42,369 nucleotides of DNA from Vulcanimicrobiia bacterium (GCA_025450855.1 JANWLL010000023.1:1-42369), one strand, 5' to 3'; positions 24,655 through 33,371 are shown, counted from the first letter of the stretch. The notes: a model not told the origin generated them from the sequence alone. Numbers and translations: made by a program.

Positions 24655-26135
24655 CTGAGGTCGACGACGCCCGCGAGGCCGAATTCGGTCCAGCGGCGAG
24701 CGACCTCGTCCTTCACGCTTTGCGACATGACGACGGTTTCCGGCCAGCCTCGCGTGTAGCCCTCTTCCGGCCCCTTGCGTGTCGCATCGATGCCGAGACG
24801 CGTGCCGAGGAGCGGCATCGGTCCGGCATGGTCGAGATGGTCGACCGGTCCCGGTGCGAAGACGAGATCGCGCCCCGCGTCGACGTTGTTGAGCGCCGTC
24901 CACGCGACGTCGCGCACGTTCTGCACGTCGACGTCGTCATCGACGACGACGATGTTGCGCGTCAGCATCATCATATGCCCGAGACCCCAAAGCGCGTACA
25001 TGACTTTCTTCGCCTGACCCGGATAGCGTTTGCGCACCGACACGAGCACGAGGTTTTGGAAACCGCCTTCGACCGGCAAGTTGTAGTCGACGATCTCGGG
25101 CAACATCTGCTGCAATAACGGAAGGAAGAGGCGTTCCGTCGCTTTGCCGAGCCACTGGTCTTCCATCGGCGGCTTGCCGACGATGGTCGTCCAATAGATA
25201 GGCGACCGCCGCTGCGTCATGCACGTGACGTGGAAGACGGGGAACGGCTCGGGCGGCGTGTACACGCCGGTGTGATCGCCGAACGGTCCTTCGATGCGCA
25301 GCTCGGCGTTGTCGACGTATCCTTCGAGCACGATCTCGGCTTCGGCGGGGACCTGCAGATCGACGGTCTTGCACGCGACCATCGGAACGGCTTTGCCGCG
25401 GAGAAAACCGGCGAGCAGCATCTCGTCGACGTTCGCGGGCAGCGGAGCCGACCCGGTGTACGTCACGATCGGCTCGGTGCCGATCGCGACCGCGACCGGC
25501 ATGCGCGCGTCGCGCTTCGACGCGTCTTGATGTTCGCGCCCGTGCTTGTGCCGCTGCCAGTGCATGCCGGTCGTGTCGCGGTCGTAGACCTGCATGCGAT
25601 ACATGCCGACGTTTTGCGATCCCGTTTGCGGATGCTTCGTGAAGACGAGCGGCAGCGTGATGAACGGTCCCCCGTCTTGCGGCCAGGACGTGATGACCGG
25701 CAGCGACGTGAGGTCGACGGCGTCGCTTTCGAGGACGACTTCCTGACAAGGCGCGCTGCGGACCGTCTTGGGCATGATGCCCGCGAGATCTTTGAGCTCG
25801 AACAGCTTGCTCAGCGCCGATCCGCCGCCAGGCTGGAGCGTCTTCAGGATGTGGCGGACTTTGTCGCCGAGCTCGTCGAGATCGCCGACGCCGAGCGCCG
25901 CGGACATGCGGCCGCGCGTCGCAAGCGCGTTTATGAGCACGGGCATCGTCGAACCGCGGACGGCCGTGAACATGAGGGCAGGGCCGCCGCTCTGACTCTT
26001 GACGCAGCGGTCCGCGATCTCCGCGATCTCGAGCTTGGGATCGACCGGTGCCGAGACCTCGATGAGTTCGCCGCGCCGTCGCATATCGTCGACGAACTCG
26101 CGCAGGTTGGCGTACACGGCTCCGCACGTTCTCAT
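24651..26135 (-). CDS. UbiD-family prenylated-FMN decarboxylase
   Basis: A 494-aa (de)carboxylase of the UbiD family using prenylated FMN. Seen: the N-terminal LREFVDDMRRRGELIEV, the Mg/prFMN-binding central part with NVGMYRMQVYDRDTTGMHWQ, the catalytic-type stretch AEIVLEGYV...RIEGPFGDHTGVY (the ExxR..E network), and the C-terminal dimerisation domain. In a menaquinone context this would be UbiD or the futalosine-pathway MqnL-type enzyme; I cannot separate these from sequence alone. No UbiX (prFMN synthase) gene is in the window. It probably starts the operon ubiD-ubiA-substrate-binding protein. Confidence 0.9.
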   Translation of the reverse strand: MRTCGAVYANLREFVDDMRRRGELIEVSAPVDPKLEIAEIADRCVKSQSGGPALMFTAVRGSTMPVLINALATRGRMSAALGVGDLDELGDKVRHILKTLQPGGGSALSKLFELKDLAGIMPKTVRSAPCQEVVLESDAVDLTSLPVITSWPQDGGPFITLPLVFTKHPQTGSQNVGMYRMQVYDRDTTGMHWQRHKHGREHQDASKRDARMPVAVAIGTEPIVTYTGSAPLPANVDEMLLAGFLRGKAVPMVACKTVDLQVPAEAEIVLEGYVDNAELRIEGPFGDHTGVYTPPEPFPVFHVTCMTQRRSPIYWTTIVGKPPMEDQWLGKATERLFLPLLQQMLPEIVDYNLPVEGGFQNLVLVSVRKRYPGQAKKVMYALWGLGHMMMLTRNIVVVDDDVDVQNVRDVAWTALNNVDAGRDLVFAPGPVDHLDHAGPMPLLGTRLGIDATRKGPEEGYTRGWPETVVMSQSVKDEVARRWTEFGLAGVVDLR

Positions 26136-26297
26136 CGGGCGGATTGAAAGCCTCGCGAAAGCATGTCCCGGCGCGCCCGTGCGCGGAACTCAGAGGATGA
26201 GCGAAACGTTGTCTAGGATGACGAAAGAACGGGCATGATATGGCGAGCGCCGGGCGGCTCTCCGCTGCTCAGCCCGCGTAAAGGAGACGGCATCCAC

Positions 26298-26738
26298 GTG
26301 AAACTGAAGACGACCATCGCCGCTTTGATGATGACCGCCACCATGGCGGTGGCACCGCTGACGGCTGCGAACGCCGACTCGTTCATCAACAAGGTGTTGA
26401 CGGGCGCGGCAGGCATCTACGGCGTGAAGCTCATCGCCGGTCCGCTGAACAGCTTCCTCGATAACCTGTTGCTGACGAACCATGTCGCGAACGAAGGCAA
26501 GACGAAGGTCGTGCCGATCCTGCAGACGGGCACGGGCACGTACGTCGGCGCCGCGCAGGTGAGCGGTCCGGCATACGCGGTCGACCGCGTGCAGGCCGTG
26601 GGCTCGCTCGCGTTCGAGTGGAACAACAACGTCTGGCGGGGCAGCGTCCTCATCCCGATCGACAGCCTCAACCCGCTCAAGGGGTTCAAGCGGGTGTATG
26701 GCGTCGGCGTGGACGCGGTCATCAACGCCAAGCTCTAA
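26298..26738 (+). CDS. Small secreted protein, function unknown
   Basis: A 146-aa protein that I do not recognise. It begins with a clear signal peptide (VKLKTTIAALMMTATMAVAP..., likely cleaved after TAANA at about residue 26). The mature part is small and neutral, rich in Gly, Val and Asn, with no Cys. The GTG start at 26298 is chosen for the AAGGAG site 11 bases upstream; the frame continues to an ATG at 26235, but that would put a long charged leader before the signal peptide. It is a single gene: divergent from ubiD and followed by a good intrinsic terminator. Codon use looks like that of its neighbours, so recent transfer is not suggested. Confidence 0.75.
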   Translation: MKLKTTIAALMMTATMAVAPLTAANADSFINKVLTGAAGIYGVKLIAGPLNSFLDNLLLTNHVANEGKTKVVPILQTGTGTYVGAAQVSGPAYAVDRVQAVGSLAFEWNNNVWRGSVLIPIDSLNPLKGFKRVYGVGVDAVINAKL

Positions 26739-26762
26739 AGGATTCGCCTACGGGCGATCTCG

Positions 26763-26803
26763 AGGCCGCCGGTGCGCAAAGCGCCGGTGGTCTTTTGCTT
26801 TTC
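26763..26803 (+). terminator. Intrinsic terminator of the secreted-protein gene
   Basis: A GC-rich hairpin (left arm GGCCGCCGG...CGC, loop AAA, right arm GCGCCGGTGGTC, with a two-base bulge and G-T pairs) is followed by TTTTGCTTTT. It starts about 25 bases behind the stop at 26738. Confidence 0.8.
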
Positions 26804-26870
26804 AACCAACGCAAGGAGAGGGCCGGCACCCGCCGGCCCCTCATCCATGTTAGATCGAATCGCTGGTCTG

Positions 26871-28079
26871 TTACCTCGTATGCGGCGGTGCCTTCCGGCC
26901 CACCGTCTCCATCGGGAGCCGAGGTTTATTGACGCCGTAGGGCTTCGCGACGATCCGATAGCTGAAGTCGAGCGTCGAGTGTCCGTCCTGGTTTTCTCTC
27001 ACCGTGAATCCGGCCGCAGTCTTGTCGGTCACATAGAGTCCCCGGCTGTCGCCTTCCGGCGTGATGAAGACGAGGTAGGTCGCCTTGCGATCGACGACGT
27101 TGGCGAAATCCGCGCTCAGCGCTACGTTGGCGCGCCCATTGACGAGCTGCGCTGCTCCGAAATCCTCGATGCTCGGCGTCGACTGTGTGGGGACGTACGA
27201 CATGACCCTATGCGATAGCCCGTGACTTGGGCCGCTGCAACCCGAATTGCAGCTGCCGCCCGTGGCAATGAGCCCCTTGATCATCATGTTTCCGCCATTG
27301 TCGAGTAAGAACACTCTCGATCCCGATCCGACGGTGCATGGATTGTCGCTGGGCGAACTGCAGCCCGCTATCAAGAAGAAGCTGGTGCCGGTGTTACCAG
27401 TGACGACGCTCAAGACGGGGAAGTCGTTGAACCCGGTGCCCCCGCCGCCGATCGCGTTGAGCGCTACGTAGTTCGAGGACGAAGCGGAAATGCCGATGCC
27501 GTTGGTGGACGAGCCCGCGACGCCGACGTTGAGCGTACCGCCGTCGGTCGAGTCGTCGTGGCCCCAGACGCCCGACCGGCCGACGAAGTCGTTGCTGCTG
27601 TTGTTCCGCGTGCTTGTGTTCGTGCCGTCGTTGTTCAGCCCGATGACCTGCGAGCCGTCACCGGAGCCGGTGTTTTCTGCGAACAGTGCGCTGCCGCCCG
27701 ACGAGAGTGCCACGACGCCGTTGGCGCTGGAAGAAGAGCCCTCGACGCCGGTACCGTTTATCGAGGTGCCCTCGATGCCGAAGTTGAGGTTGCCGCCGCC
27801 CGACTGCAAGTCTTGTCCTAGAACGCCAGCGTGACTCGTACCCGATGTGGTCCCCTTCGACTTCGTCGTTCCGACTACGCCGTGGCCCTTCGTACTAGTG
27901 CCTTTCACGCCGGGACCCGTCGATGTGTTATCGCCTTCGATGCAGGCGTTCGTCGTCGCGCACGACGTCGCCGGAGCAGACCCGTCCGTTGCCGAGGCGC
28001 GCGTCGCAGCCGAGCCGGCCATGATGGACGCCGACGCGGCTGTGATGACGAAGATGCCGACCACTGCTGTAAGTTTCAT
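26871..28079 (-). CDS. Secreted Gly/Ser/Thr-rich repeat protein with conserved C-terminal domain
   Basis: A 402-aa exported protein. The signal peptide is MKLTAVVGIFVITAASAS... with likely cleavage near ATRASA. Residues about 60-260 are low in charge and rich in Gly, Ser, Thr and Asn, built from degenerate units such as GVKGTSTKGHGVVG, GIEGTSINGTGVEG and GVAGSSTNGIGIS, a pattern typical of beta-helical or fibre-like surface proteins. The C-terminal 90 residues (IEDFGAAQLVNGRANVAL...SYRIVAKPYG) resemble an unnamed domain seen at the end of similar bacterial repeat proteins. The ATG at 28079 is chosen because the signal peptide begins there, with AAGGGGGC upstream. A TTGACG...CTATTT promoter (28183-28188 / 28159-28164, 18-base spacer) precedes it. 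Confidence 0.75.
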   Translation of the reverse strand: MKLTAVVGIFVITAASASIMAGSAATRASATDGSAPATSCATTNACIEGDNTSTGPGVKGTSTKGHGVVGTTKSKGTTSGTSHAGVLGQDLQSGGGNLNFGIEGTSINGTGVEGSSSSANGVVALSSGGSALFAENTGSGDGSQVIGLNNDGTNTSTRNNSSNDFVGRSGVWGHDDSTDGGTLNVGVAGSSTNGIGISASSSNYVALNAIGGGGTGFNDFPVLSVVTGNTGTSFFLIAGCSSPSDNPCTVGSGSRVFLLDNGGNMMIKGLIATGGSCNSGCSGPSHGLSHRVMSYVPTQSTPSIEDFGAAQLVNGRANVALSADFANVVDRKATYLVFITPEGDSRGLYVTDKTAAGFTVRENQDGHSTLDFSYRIVAKPYGVNKPRLPMETVGRKAPPHTR

Positions 28080-28158
28080 TCCAAACGCCCCCTTCAGCCA
28101 AGTGCCAATGATCCGTGATGGTGCGATGATAGCGCCAGCGGCGTCCAACTGGAGTCGA

Positions 28159-28188
28159 AAATAGCGTCCCACTCTTCGAAACCGTCAA
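28159..28188 (-). promoter_or_regulatory. Candidate promoter of the repeat-protein gene
   Basis: On the minus strand, TTGACG (28183-28188) is followed after 18 bases by CTATTT (28159-28164). The leader to the ATG at 28079 would be about 70 bases. This is a pattern match only. Confidence 0.4.
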
Positions 28189-28276
28189 GTTCGGCAGGGA
28201 TTGGTCAACCGCTTAACAATACGCCGGTATACATTCAACCGCCGTAAAGACAGTTATCGGAGGCCCTGAGAGGGCA

Positions 28277-28612
28277 ATGGCCTTGAGAATAGATTCACAG
28301 ACAGCCTCGGATCCGCGAGCTCTCCATATCGCACTCACCGGAGATCTCGATGCGGACGGGGCGAGGGTGGTGCGCCGCGCTCTTGAAGCGCACATCGCGT
28401 CCGGACGTCTGGACGTGACGCTCGATCTCGATCGCGTCGGATTCCTCGACTCGTCGGGCCTCGCATCGCTTATCGTCGCGCTTCGGCGCGCGCGCGAACA
28501 CGGAGGCGACATCCGCGTTGAGGCTTCGAATCCGCGGATCCGGCGAGTCCTCGAGGTCACGGCGTTGGCCAGAGTGTTCAAACTCGGACCGCCGGCGCGA
28601 GCCGCCGCCTGA
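28277..28612 (+). CDS. STAS-domain anti-sigma factor antagonist
   Basis: A 111-aa single STAS domain of the SpoIIAA/RsbV type. LHIALTGDLDADGARVVRRAL is the first half; VTLDLDRVGFLDSSGLASLIVALRRAR carries the phosphorylation-site serine (Ser 59 or 60) and the following conserved helix; IRVEASNPRIRRVLEVTAL closes the domain. Such proteins release a sigma factor by binding an anti-sigma kinase, or work in chemosensory-like switches. No kinase, phosphatase or sigma gene is next to it. A GAGAGGGC site lies just before the ATG. The TolC-like gene follows after 34 bases and may be co-transcribed. Confidence 0.87.
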   Translation: MALRIDSQTASDPRALHIALTGDLDADGARVVRRALEAHIASGRLDVTLDLDRVGFLDSSGLASLIVALRRAREHGGDIRVEASNPRIRRVLEVTALARVFKLGPPARAAA

Positions 28613-28646
28613 TCCTTTCGACAGAACTATAGGGGGATCGCCCGAC

Positions 28647-30050
28647 ATGCGCGTCGCCTTGGCCGTTGCGCTCATCGCGAGCGGCTTGACCTTCGCCGCC
28701 CAGCCGGAGCTTGCGGTCGCCGCCGGTCATTCGGCGCCTTCGCCGCAAACATCGCCCACAGCATCACCGGCGCCGGCCTCGATGCCGACGTCTTCGGCGA
28801 CAGCCGGATCGAGCGGACCGGTCGTCCGCATGACGCTCGGCGACGCACTCGCGCTTGCTGCGGCGAACAACCTGACGTATCAAGCGGCGCTCGCCGATCA
28901 AAAGGCTGCAGCTGCTCGCGTCGTCACGGCGAGCGCGGGAAAGGCACCCTCGCTCACCGCCTCGGCGGCACGACAGCATACCCAGAGCGCCGGCGCCTTC
29001 GTGTTCCCATCGCCGAAAGGGCCCGTGAGTTTCCCGATCTCCGCGACGAACTACAACAGCATCTCCGAGACTATCCAGTGGGCGATCTACACGGGCGGCG
29101 CGGTCGAAGCCGAGATCGGCGAGGCTGCGGCGGGGTTCGCCTCGGCGCAGAACGGCGTCGCGGCGACGCGTGCCGACGTCATCAACGAGACGACCACGAA
29201 GTATTTCGCGCTTCTCGCAGCACAACATCGGGCCGCGATCGCGGATCAAGCAGTCCTCGTGGCGCGCGATGACGAGAAGCTCGCCGAACAGCAGTTCAAC
29301 GCAGGAACGGCGGCGCGTGCGGACGTCTTGCGCGAACAAGTGACGCTCGCCAACACGCAAGTGCAAGCCGTTCGGGCCGACAACGAAGCGGCGCTCGCCA
29401 ACGCCGACCTTGCGAACACGCTCAACATCGACCTGGGCAGCAGCATCCAGCCGACCGAGAATCTCAACACCGCATTGCCGTCGTTCACGCTCGGGCAGAT
29501 CCTCGCCGACGCGCGAGTCAAGCGGCCGGAGCTCGCGTCGTCGGCCGACGCGGTGACGATCGCTTCCGACGCCGTGAAGGCCGCGCGCGCGGGTACGCTT
29601 CCGACGCTGGCGCTGCAGATCCAAAACGCCGGCCTGACGCCGAACTTCGAGAACATCAAGCAGCCGCAGCTTTCCGAGACGTTGAGCATCACGTGGAAGC
29701 TGTTCGACGGCGGCATGACGCACGGCGAAGTCGCGCAGGCGCAGGCCGAGGTCGACAAGGCGAAGATCAATCTGAAGCAGCTGCAGAACGGCGTCGACCT
29801 CGAGGCGCGTCAGGCGTATCTCAACTATGTCGCGTCGCAGGCGCAGCTCGCCGCCGCCCGCTCGGCGCAAACGTCGGCGACGGAAGATCTGCGCGTGACG
29901 CGCATCCGCTTCCAGGCCGGCGTCGGAACGTCGCTCGAGCTATCCGACTCGCTGCTCGCCGATACGCAGGCGAAGACGCAATACGTCACGGCCCAAGCGG
30001 CCGTCCAGTCGGCACTCGTCACCCTCGAGCGCGCCGCCGGCCTCTTGTAA
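28647..30050 (+). CDS. TolC-family outer membrane efflux protein
   Basis: A 467-aa outer-membrane channel of the TolC/OEP family. A signal peptide (MRVALAVALIASGLTFAA...) is followed by a Ser/Pro/Thr/Ala linker and two OEP repeats, recognisable from MTLGDALALAAANNLTYQAALAD and FTLGQILADARVKRPELASSADAV, each leading into long coiled-coil helices; LADTQAKTQYVTAQAAVQSALVTLERAAG is the usual C-terminal end. It forms the exit duct of tripartite exporters or type I secretion. No membrane fusion or inner-membrane pump genes adjoin it. The ATG at 28647 follows an AGGGGGAT site and gives the signal peptide. It is the strongest evidence in the window for a diderm envelope. Confidence 0.9.
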   Translation: MRVALAVALIASGLTFAAQPELAVAAGHSAPSPQTSPTASPAPASMPTSSATAGSSGPVVRMTLGDALALAAANNLTYQAALADQKAAAARVVTASAGKAPSLTASAARQHTQSAGAFVFPSPKGPVSFPISATNYNSISETIQWAIYTGGAVEAEIGEAAAGFASAQNGVAATRADVINETTTKYFALLAAQHRAAIADQAVLVARDDEKLAEQQFNAGTAARADVLREQVTLANTQVQAVRADNEAALANADLANTLNIDLGSSIQPTENLNTALPSFTLGQILADARVKRPELASSADAVTIASDAVKAARAGTLPTLALQIQNAGLTPNFENIKQPQLSETLSITWKLFDGGMTHGEVAQAQAEVDKAKINLKQLQNGVDLEARQAYLNYVASQAQLAAARSAQTSATEDLRVTRIRFQAGVGTSLELSDSLLADTQAKTQYVTAQAAVQSALVTLERAAGLL

Positions 30051-30080
30051 ACACGACAAGCGATCAGGAAGGACCTCGTA

Positions 30081-30104
30081 GCGGTCGAGCTTTAGCTCGA
30101 CCGC
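30081..30104 (+). repeat. Short palindrome (type GAGCT/AGCTC)
   Basis: GCGGTCGAGCT-TT-AGCTCGACCGC preceded by GTA, like the copy at 4850-4871. It lies in the 67-base gap between convergent genes. Confidence 0.8.
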
Positions 30105-30117
30105 CGCGGCCATTGCC

Positions 30118-30636
30118 TCAGGGCGCTCCCAACACGACGTCCGTCGTGTAGCACAACATCGCAGGCTCGGGCCCTTTGCACTCGACGTACAGCATGCCTT
30201 GGCTCGCGGGCAACGCTTTTGCAAGCTTCGCGCTTCGATAGACGTGTATGTTCGCGGTCTTCCCGACGACGTTGGCCTTCAAGTCGACGGCATCGTCCGG
30301 CAGATATGCCGACGTGATCGAAAAGGCGTCGGCGGGCGCCTTGCCTTCGTAGAAATCCATCGAAAAACGAGTCGCTAATCCGTCGACGCCGGCATAGTGC
30401 ACGGTCACGTAGCCGTGCTCGGTCGTGTAGATCGGCGCATCCGGCGGCGGCGACGGGTATGGATGGAACTTCGACGACGGCTCCGGCGGTGACGGCTTTC
30501 CGAGCACGGCTTCGACTTGCGCGCGCGAGTAACCGGGCGCGGCGCAACACGCCGGCGGCCGCGACGGCACGAGCTTCGTACAGGACCCGCCAATGACGGC
30601 GATCACGGCGATCGCTAAAAACGTTCCTGGCTTCAT
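30118..30636 (-). CDS. Secreted or lipoprotein-like protein, function unknown
   Basis: A 172-aa protein with an N-terminal hydrophobic signal (MKPGTFLAIAVIAVIGGSC). Cys 19 could be lipidated, but the preceding IGGS is an imperfect lipobox. Then comes a CC pair at about residues 29-30, a Pro/Ser-rich stretch, and GYVTVHYAGVDGLATRFSMDFYEG. I do not recognise the family. The segment GYSRAQVEAVLGKPSPPEP resembles the short conserved part of SmpA/OmlA-type small lipoproteins, which is suggestive only. Convergent with the TolC-like gene, downstream of pnp on the same strand. Confidence 0.65.
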   Translation of the reverse strand: MKPGTFLAIAVIAVIGGSCTKLVPSRPPACCAAPGYSRAQVEAVLGKPSPPEPSSKFHPYPSPPPDAPIYTTEHGYVTVHYAGVDGLATRFSMDFYEGKAPADAFSITSAYLPDDAVDLKANVVGKTANIHVYRSAKLAKALPASQGMLYVECKGPEPAMLCYTTDVVLGAP

Positions 30637-30687
30637 CGCGTCGCTAGTTTCACACCGAGCGCGATGATTCCGCGCTGGAAGACCGCG

Positions 30688-30711
30688 GCGGTCGAGATAA
30701 ATCTCGACCGC
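30688..30711 (+). repeat. Short palindrome (type GAGAT/ATCTC)
   Basis: GCGGTCGAGAT-AA-ATCTCGACCGC with tail TCCCC. First of two near-identical copies in the gap downstream of pnp. Confidence 0.85.
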
Positions 30712-30727
30712 TCCCCAAGAAAAGCAA

Positions 30728-30750
30728 CGGTCGAGATAAATCTCGACCGC
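30728..30750 (+). repeat. Short palindrome and likely pnp 3' end
   Basis: CGGTCGAGAT-AA-ATCTCGACCGC with tail TCCC. Read on the minus strand it follows the pnp stop by about 20 bases and is itself followed by TTGCTTTTCTT, so it could double as the pnp terminator. Confidence 0.75.
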
Positions 30751-30771
30751 TCCCTTTTCGTGTCGCCCGGG

Positions 30772-32892
30772 TTAGTTGTTGGCGGTTTCCAGCAGACCTT
30801 TGCGCGACAGGTTGATCCGGCCTTGATGGTCGATCTCCATGACCTTGACTTGGACCTCGTCGCCGACCTGCACTTCGTCCTCGACGCGGTTGACGCGATG
30901 GTTGGCGAGCTGCGAGATGTGGACGAGGCCTTCTTTGCCGGGCAGGATCTGGACGAACGCGCCGATCGTGATGATTCGTTTGACGACGCCCGTGTAGATC
31001 TCACCGACCTCGACGTCGCGCGCGATGTCCTCGACCATCCGCTTCGCCTTTTCGCCCGCTTCGGCGTCCGGCGATGCGATAAAGACGCGACCGTCGTTCT
31101 CGATGTCGATCTTCGCGCCGGTGTCGGCGACGATCTTGTTGATCACCTTGCCGCCTGGCCCGATGATGTCTTTGATCTTGTCGGGGTGGATCTCGAGGAC
31201 GAACATGCGCGGTGCGAAGTGCGAGAGCGAGCGGCGCGGCGCCGGGATCGTCTCCACGAGCTTTCCGATGATGAACATGCGGCCCTCGCGGGCTTGAGCC
31301 ATCGCGCGCCGCATGATCTCGATCGTGATGCCGCGGACTTTGATGTCCATCTGGACGGCGGTGATGCCGTCGACCGTTCCCGCGACCTTGAAGTCCATCT
31401 CGCCGAGAGCGTCTTCGAGGCCTTGGATGTCGGTCAGCACCGAGTACGCGCCGTCTTTGAGGACGAGGCCCATCGCGACGCCGCCCACGTGCTTGCGCAG
31501 CGGTACGCCCGCATCCATGAGCGCCATCGTGCTCGCGCAGACGGAACCCATCGACGACGACCCGTTGCTCTCGAAAGTCTCGGAGACGAGCCGCAGCGTG
31601 TACGGGAACTCATCCTGAGGCGGAAGCATCGGCACGAGCGCACGCTCGGCGAGCCAGCCGTGACCGATCTCGCGCCGGCCTGGGCCGCGCATCGGACGCG
31701 TCTCGCCGACCGAGAACGGCGGGAAGTTGTAGTAGTGCATGTAGCGCTTGAAGTATTGCGGCAAGAGACCGTCGACGCGCTGCTCGTCCGAGATCGAGCC
31801 TAACGTCGCGGCCGTGAATATCTGCGTCTCGCCGCGCGTGAAGAGCGCCGAGCCATGCGTGCGCGGAACGACGCTCGTCCGGCACGAAATCGGACGGATC
31901 TCGTCAAGCTTGCGGCCGTCGGGGCGCAGTCCTTCGTCGACGACCATGACGCGCAGCTCTTCCTCTTCACGTGCCTTCACGCACTTGTCGAAGTCTTTAT
32001 TGCGCCCGTCCTCGAGAAGCGGCCGCAACTCCGCCTCGAGCGGATGGCCGGCGATGCGGCTGCGAGCTTCCTCGCGCGAGATCGACTCGAAGGCGCGATT
32101 GCGTTCGGGCTTCGACGTGACGCGCATCGCGCGCGCGATGTCGCGCCCGAAGGCCTCTTCGACGAACTGACGCATCGACGCCGACGGGTTGAACAACGGA
32201 ACCGTACGCTTCGGTTTGCCCGCCTTGGCGACGAGCTCGCGCGTGCGGACGAGGATCTCCTTGATCGCTTCGTGACCGGCCTCGACGCCGCCGAGGAATT
32301 GCTCCTCGGAGATCTCCTTAGAGCCGCCTTCGACCATCATCACCGCGTCGGACGTGCCGGCTATGATCATGTCGAGTGTGCTCGTCTCGAGCTCGGTGCG
32401 CGTCGGGTTGATCAGGTAGCGGCCGTCGATGAGTCCGACGCGAACGCCCGCGATCGGATGATCGAACGGGATGTCCGAGACCGCGAGTGCGGCGCCTGCG
32501 CCCGTCAGCGCGACGACGTCCGCGTCGATCTCAGGATCGATCGAGAGAATCGTGCAGACGACGTGGATGTCGTTGCGGAAACCTTCCGCGAAGAGCGGTC
32601 GGATCGGACGGTCGATGAGGCGCGCTGTGAGCGTCGCCTTCTCGGACGGCCTGCCTTCTCGCTTTATGAAGCCGCCCGGGATCTTGCCGGCGGCATACAT
32701 TCGCTCTTCGTAGTCGACGGTGAGGGGGAGAAAATCTGCGCCCTCGCGGGGGTTCTGGCTGAGGGTCGCGGCGGCGAGAACGCACGTGTCGCCGTAACGG
32801 ATAAAAACGGAGCCGCTGGCCTGGCGCGCGAGCTCACCGGTTTCCATGGTGAGAGTGCGCCCGCCCAGCTCCATGCTGACGGACTCTGGCAA
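30772..32892 (-). CDS. pnp: Polyribonucleotide nucleotidyltransferase (PNPase)
   Basis: A 706-aa phosphorolytic 3'-5' exoribonuclease and RNA-degradosome enzyme. The architecture is complete: two RNase PH-like cores (first GDTCVLAAATLS...; second GETQIFTAATLG..., with SVCASTMALMDAGVPLRKHVGG), the linker helical domain, a KH domain (HPDKIKDIIGPGGKVINKI near residues 560-600) and a C-terminal S1 domain (VGEIYTGVVKRIITIGAF... near 630-700). The TTG at 32892 is the start: AGGAGG lies about 10 bases upstream. It follows rpsO on the same strand after a 93-base gap, the classic rpsO-pnp order. Confidence 0.96.
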   Translation of the reverse strand: MPESVSMELGGRTLTMETGELARQASGSVFIRYGDTCVLAAATLSQNPREGADFLPLTVDYEERMYAAGKIPGGFIKREGRPSEKATLTARLIDRPIRPLFAEGFRNDIHVVCTILSIDPEIDADVVALTGAGAALAVSDIPFDHPIAGVRVGLIDGRYLINPTRTELETSTLDMIIAGTSDAVMMVEGGSKEISEEQFLGGVEAGHEAIKEILVRTRELVAKAGKPKRTVPLFNPSASMRQFVEEAFGRDIARAMRVTSKPERNRAFESISREEARSRIAGHPLEAELRPLLEDGRNKDFDKCVKAREEEELRVMVVDEGLRPDGRKLDEIRPISCRTSVVPRTHGSALFTRGETQIFTAATLGSISDEQRVDGLLPQYFKRYMHYYNFPPFSVGETRPMRGPGRREIGHGWLAERALVPMLPPQDEFPYTLRLVSETFESNGSSSMGSVCASTMALMDAGVPLRKHVGGVAMGLVLKDGAYSVLTDIQGLEDALGEMDFKVAGTVDGITAVQMDIKVRGITIEIMRRAMAQAREGRMFIIGKLVETIPAPRRSLSHFAPRMFVLEIHPDKIKDIIGPGGKVINKIVADTGAKIDIENDGRVFIASPDAEAGEKAKRMVEDIARDVEVGEIYTGVVKRIITIGAFVQILPGKEGLVHISQLANHRVNRVEDEVQVGDEVQVKVMEIDHQGRINLSRKGLLETANN

Positions 32893-32985
32893 GAAGGGGT
32901 TCCTCCTACGCTTTTCTTTTGCTAATTTTATTGATGCGGGTTCTTGTTTCTGAGCTAGGCCGGCCTATCCCTAGGGACAGCGCGC

Positions 32986-33255
32986 TTAGTGACGCAGGCC
33001 GAGCTTGCTGACGATCGCGCGATAGCGCTCGAGGTCGGCTTTTTCGAGATATCTCAGCAGACTGCGACGCTTGCCGACCTTCATAAGAAGACCGCGACGG
33101 CTCGCATGGTCTTTCTTGTGCACCTTGAGGTGCTCGGTCAACTCGTTGATCGACTCGGTGAGCAGAGCGACTTGGACTTCCGCCGATCCGGTATCGTTTT
33201 CTTTGCGGCCGAAGCGGCCGATCACCGACGACTTCTGATCTTTCTTGAGTGCCAC
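32986..33255 (-). CDS. rpsO: 30S ribosomal protein S15
   Basis: An 89-aa primary rRNA-binding protein of the 30S platform. The sequence [43 protein letters not shown]...[21 protein letters not shown] is canonical throughout, including the GSAEVQ and [11 protein letters not shown] rRNA contacts. The GTG at 33255 gives exactly the family length, with GGAAGGAGC about 11 bases before it; the longer open frame upstream is leader DNA. A promoter (TTGCCG, 18, TATCCT) fits about 80 bases upstream of the start, leaving a GC-rich leader that could carry autoregulation by S15, as known in other bacteria. Confidence 0.96.
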   Translation of the reverse strand: MALKKDQKSSVIGRFGRKENDTGSAEVQVALLTESINELTEHLKVHKKDHASRRGLLMKVGKRRSLLRYLEKADLERYRAIVSKLGLRH

Positions 33256-33341
33256 GGACGTGTTGTGCTCCTTCCCGTATTCGCGTGCGGCAGCAGCCCT
33301 TGACTTACCGGGCCGCCGGCCGCCGTAGCAGGCACCCGACA

Positions 33342-33371
33342 AGGATACCATAGCGGCCCTCGGACCGGCAA
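33342..33371 (-). promoter_or_regulatory. rpsO: Candidate rpsO-pnp promoter
   Basis: Minus-strand TTGCCG (33366-33371), an 18-base spacer and TATCCT (33342-33347). The transcript would start near 33335, about 80 bases before the GTG at 33255. The leader is GC-rich and palindromic (GGCCGCCGGCCGCC around 33311-33324). Confidence 0.5.

Noticed and set aside
30664-31803. Long open frame (379 codons) on the plus strand across pnp
   Set aside because: It is antisense to the well-conserved PNPase gene, of Arg/Asp/His-rich composition typical of shadow frames in GC-rich DNA, and has no recognisable domain.
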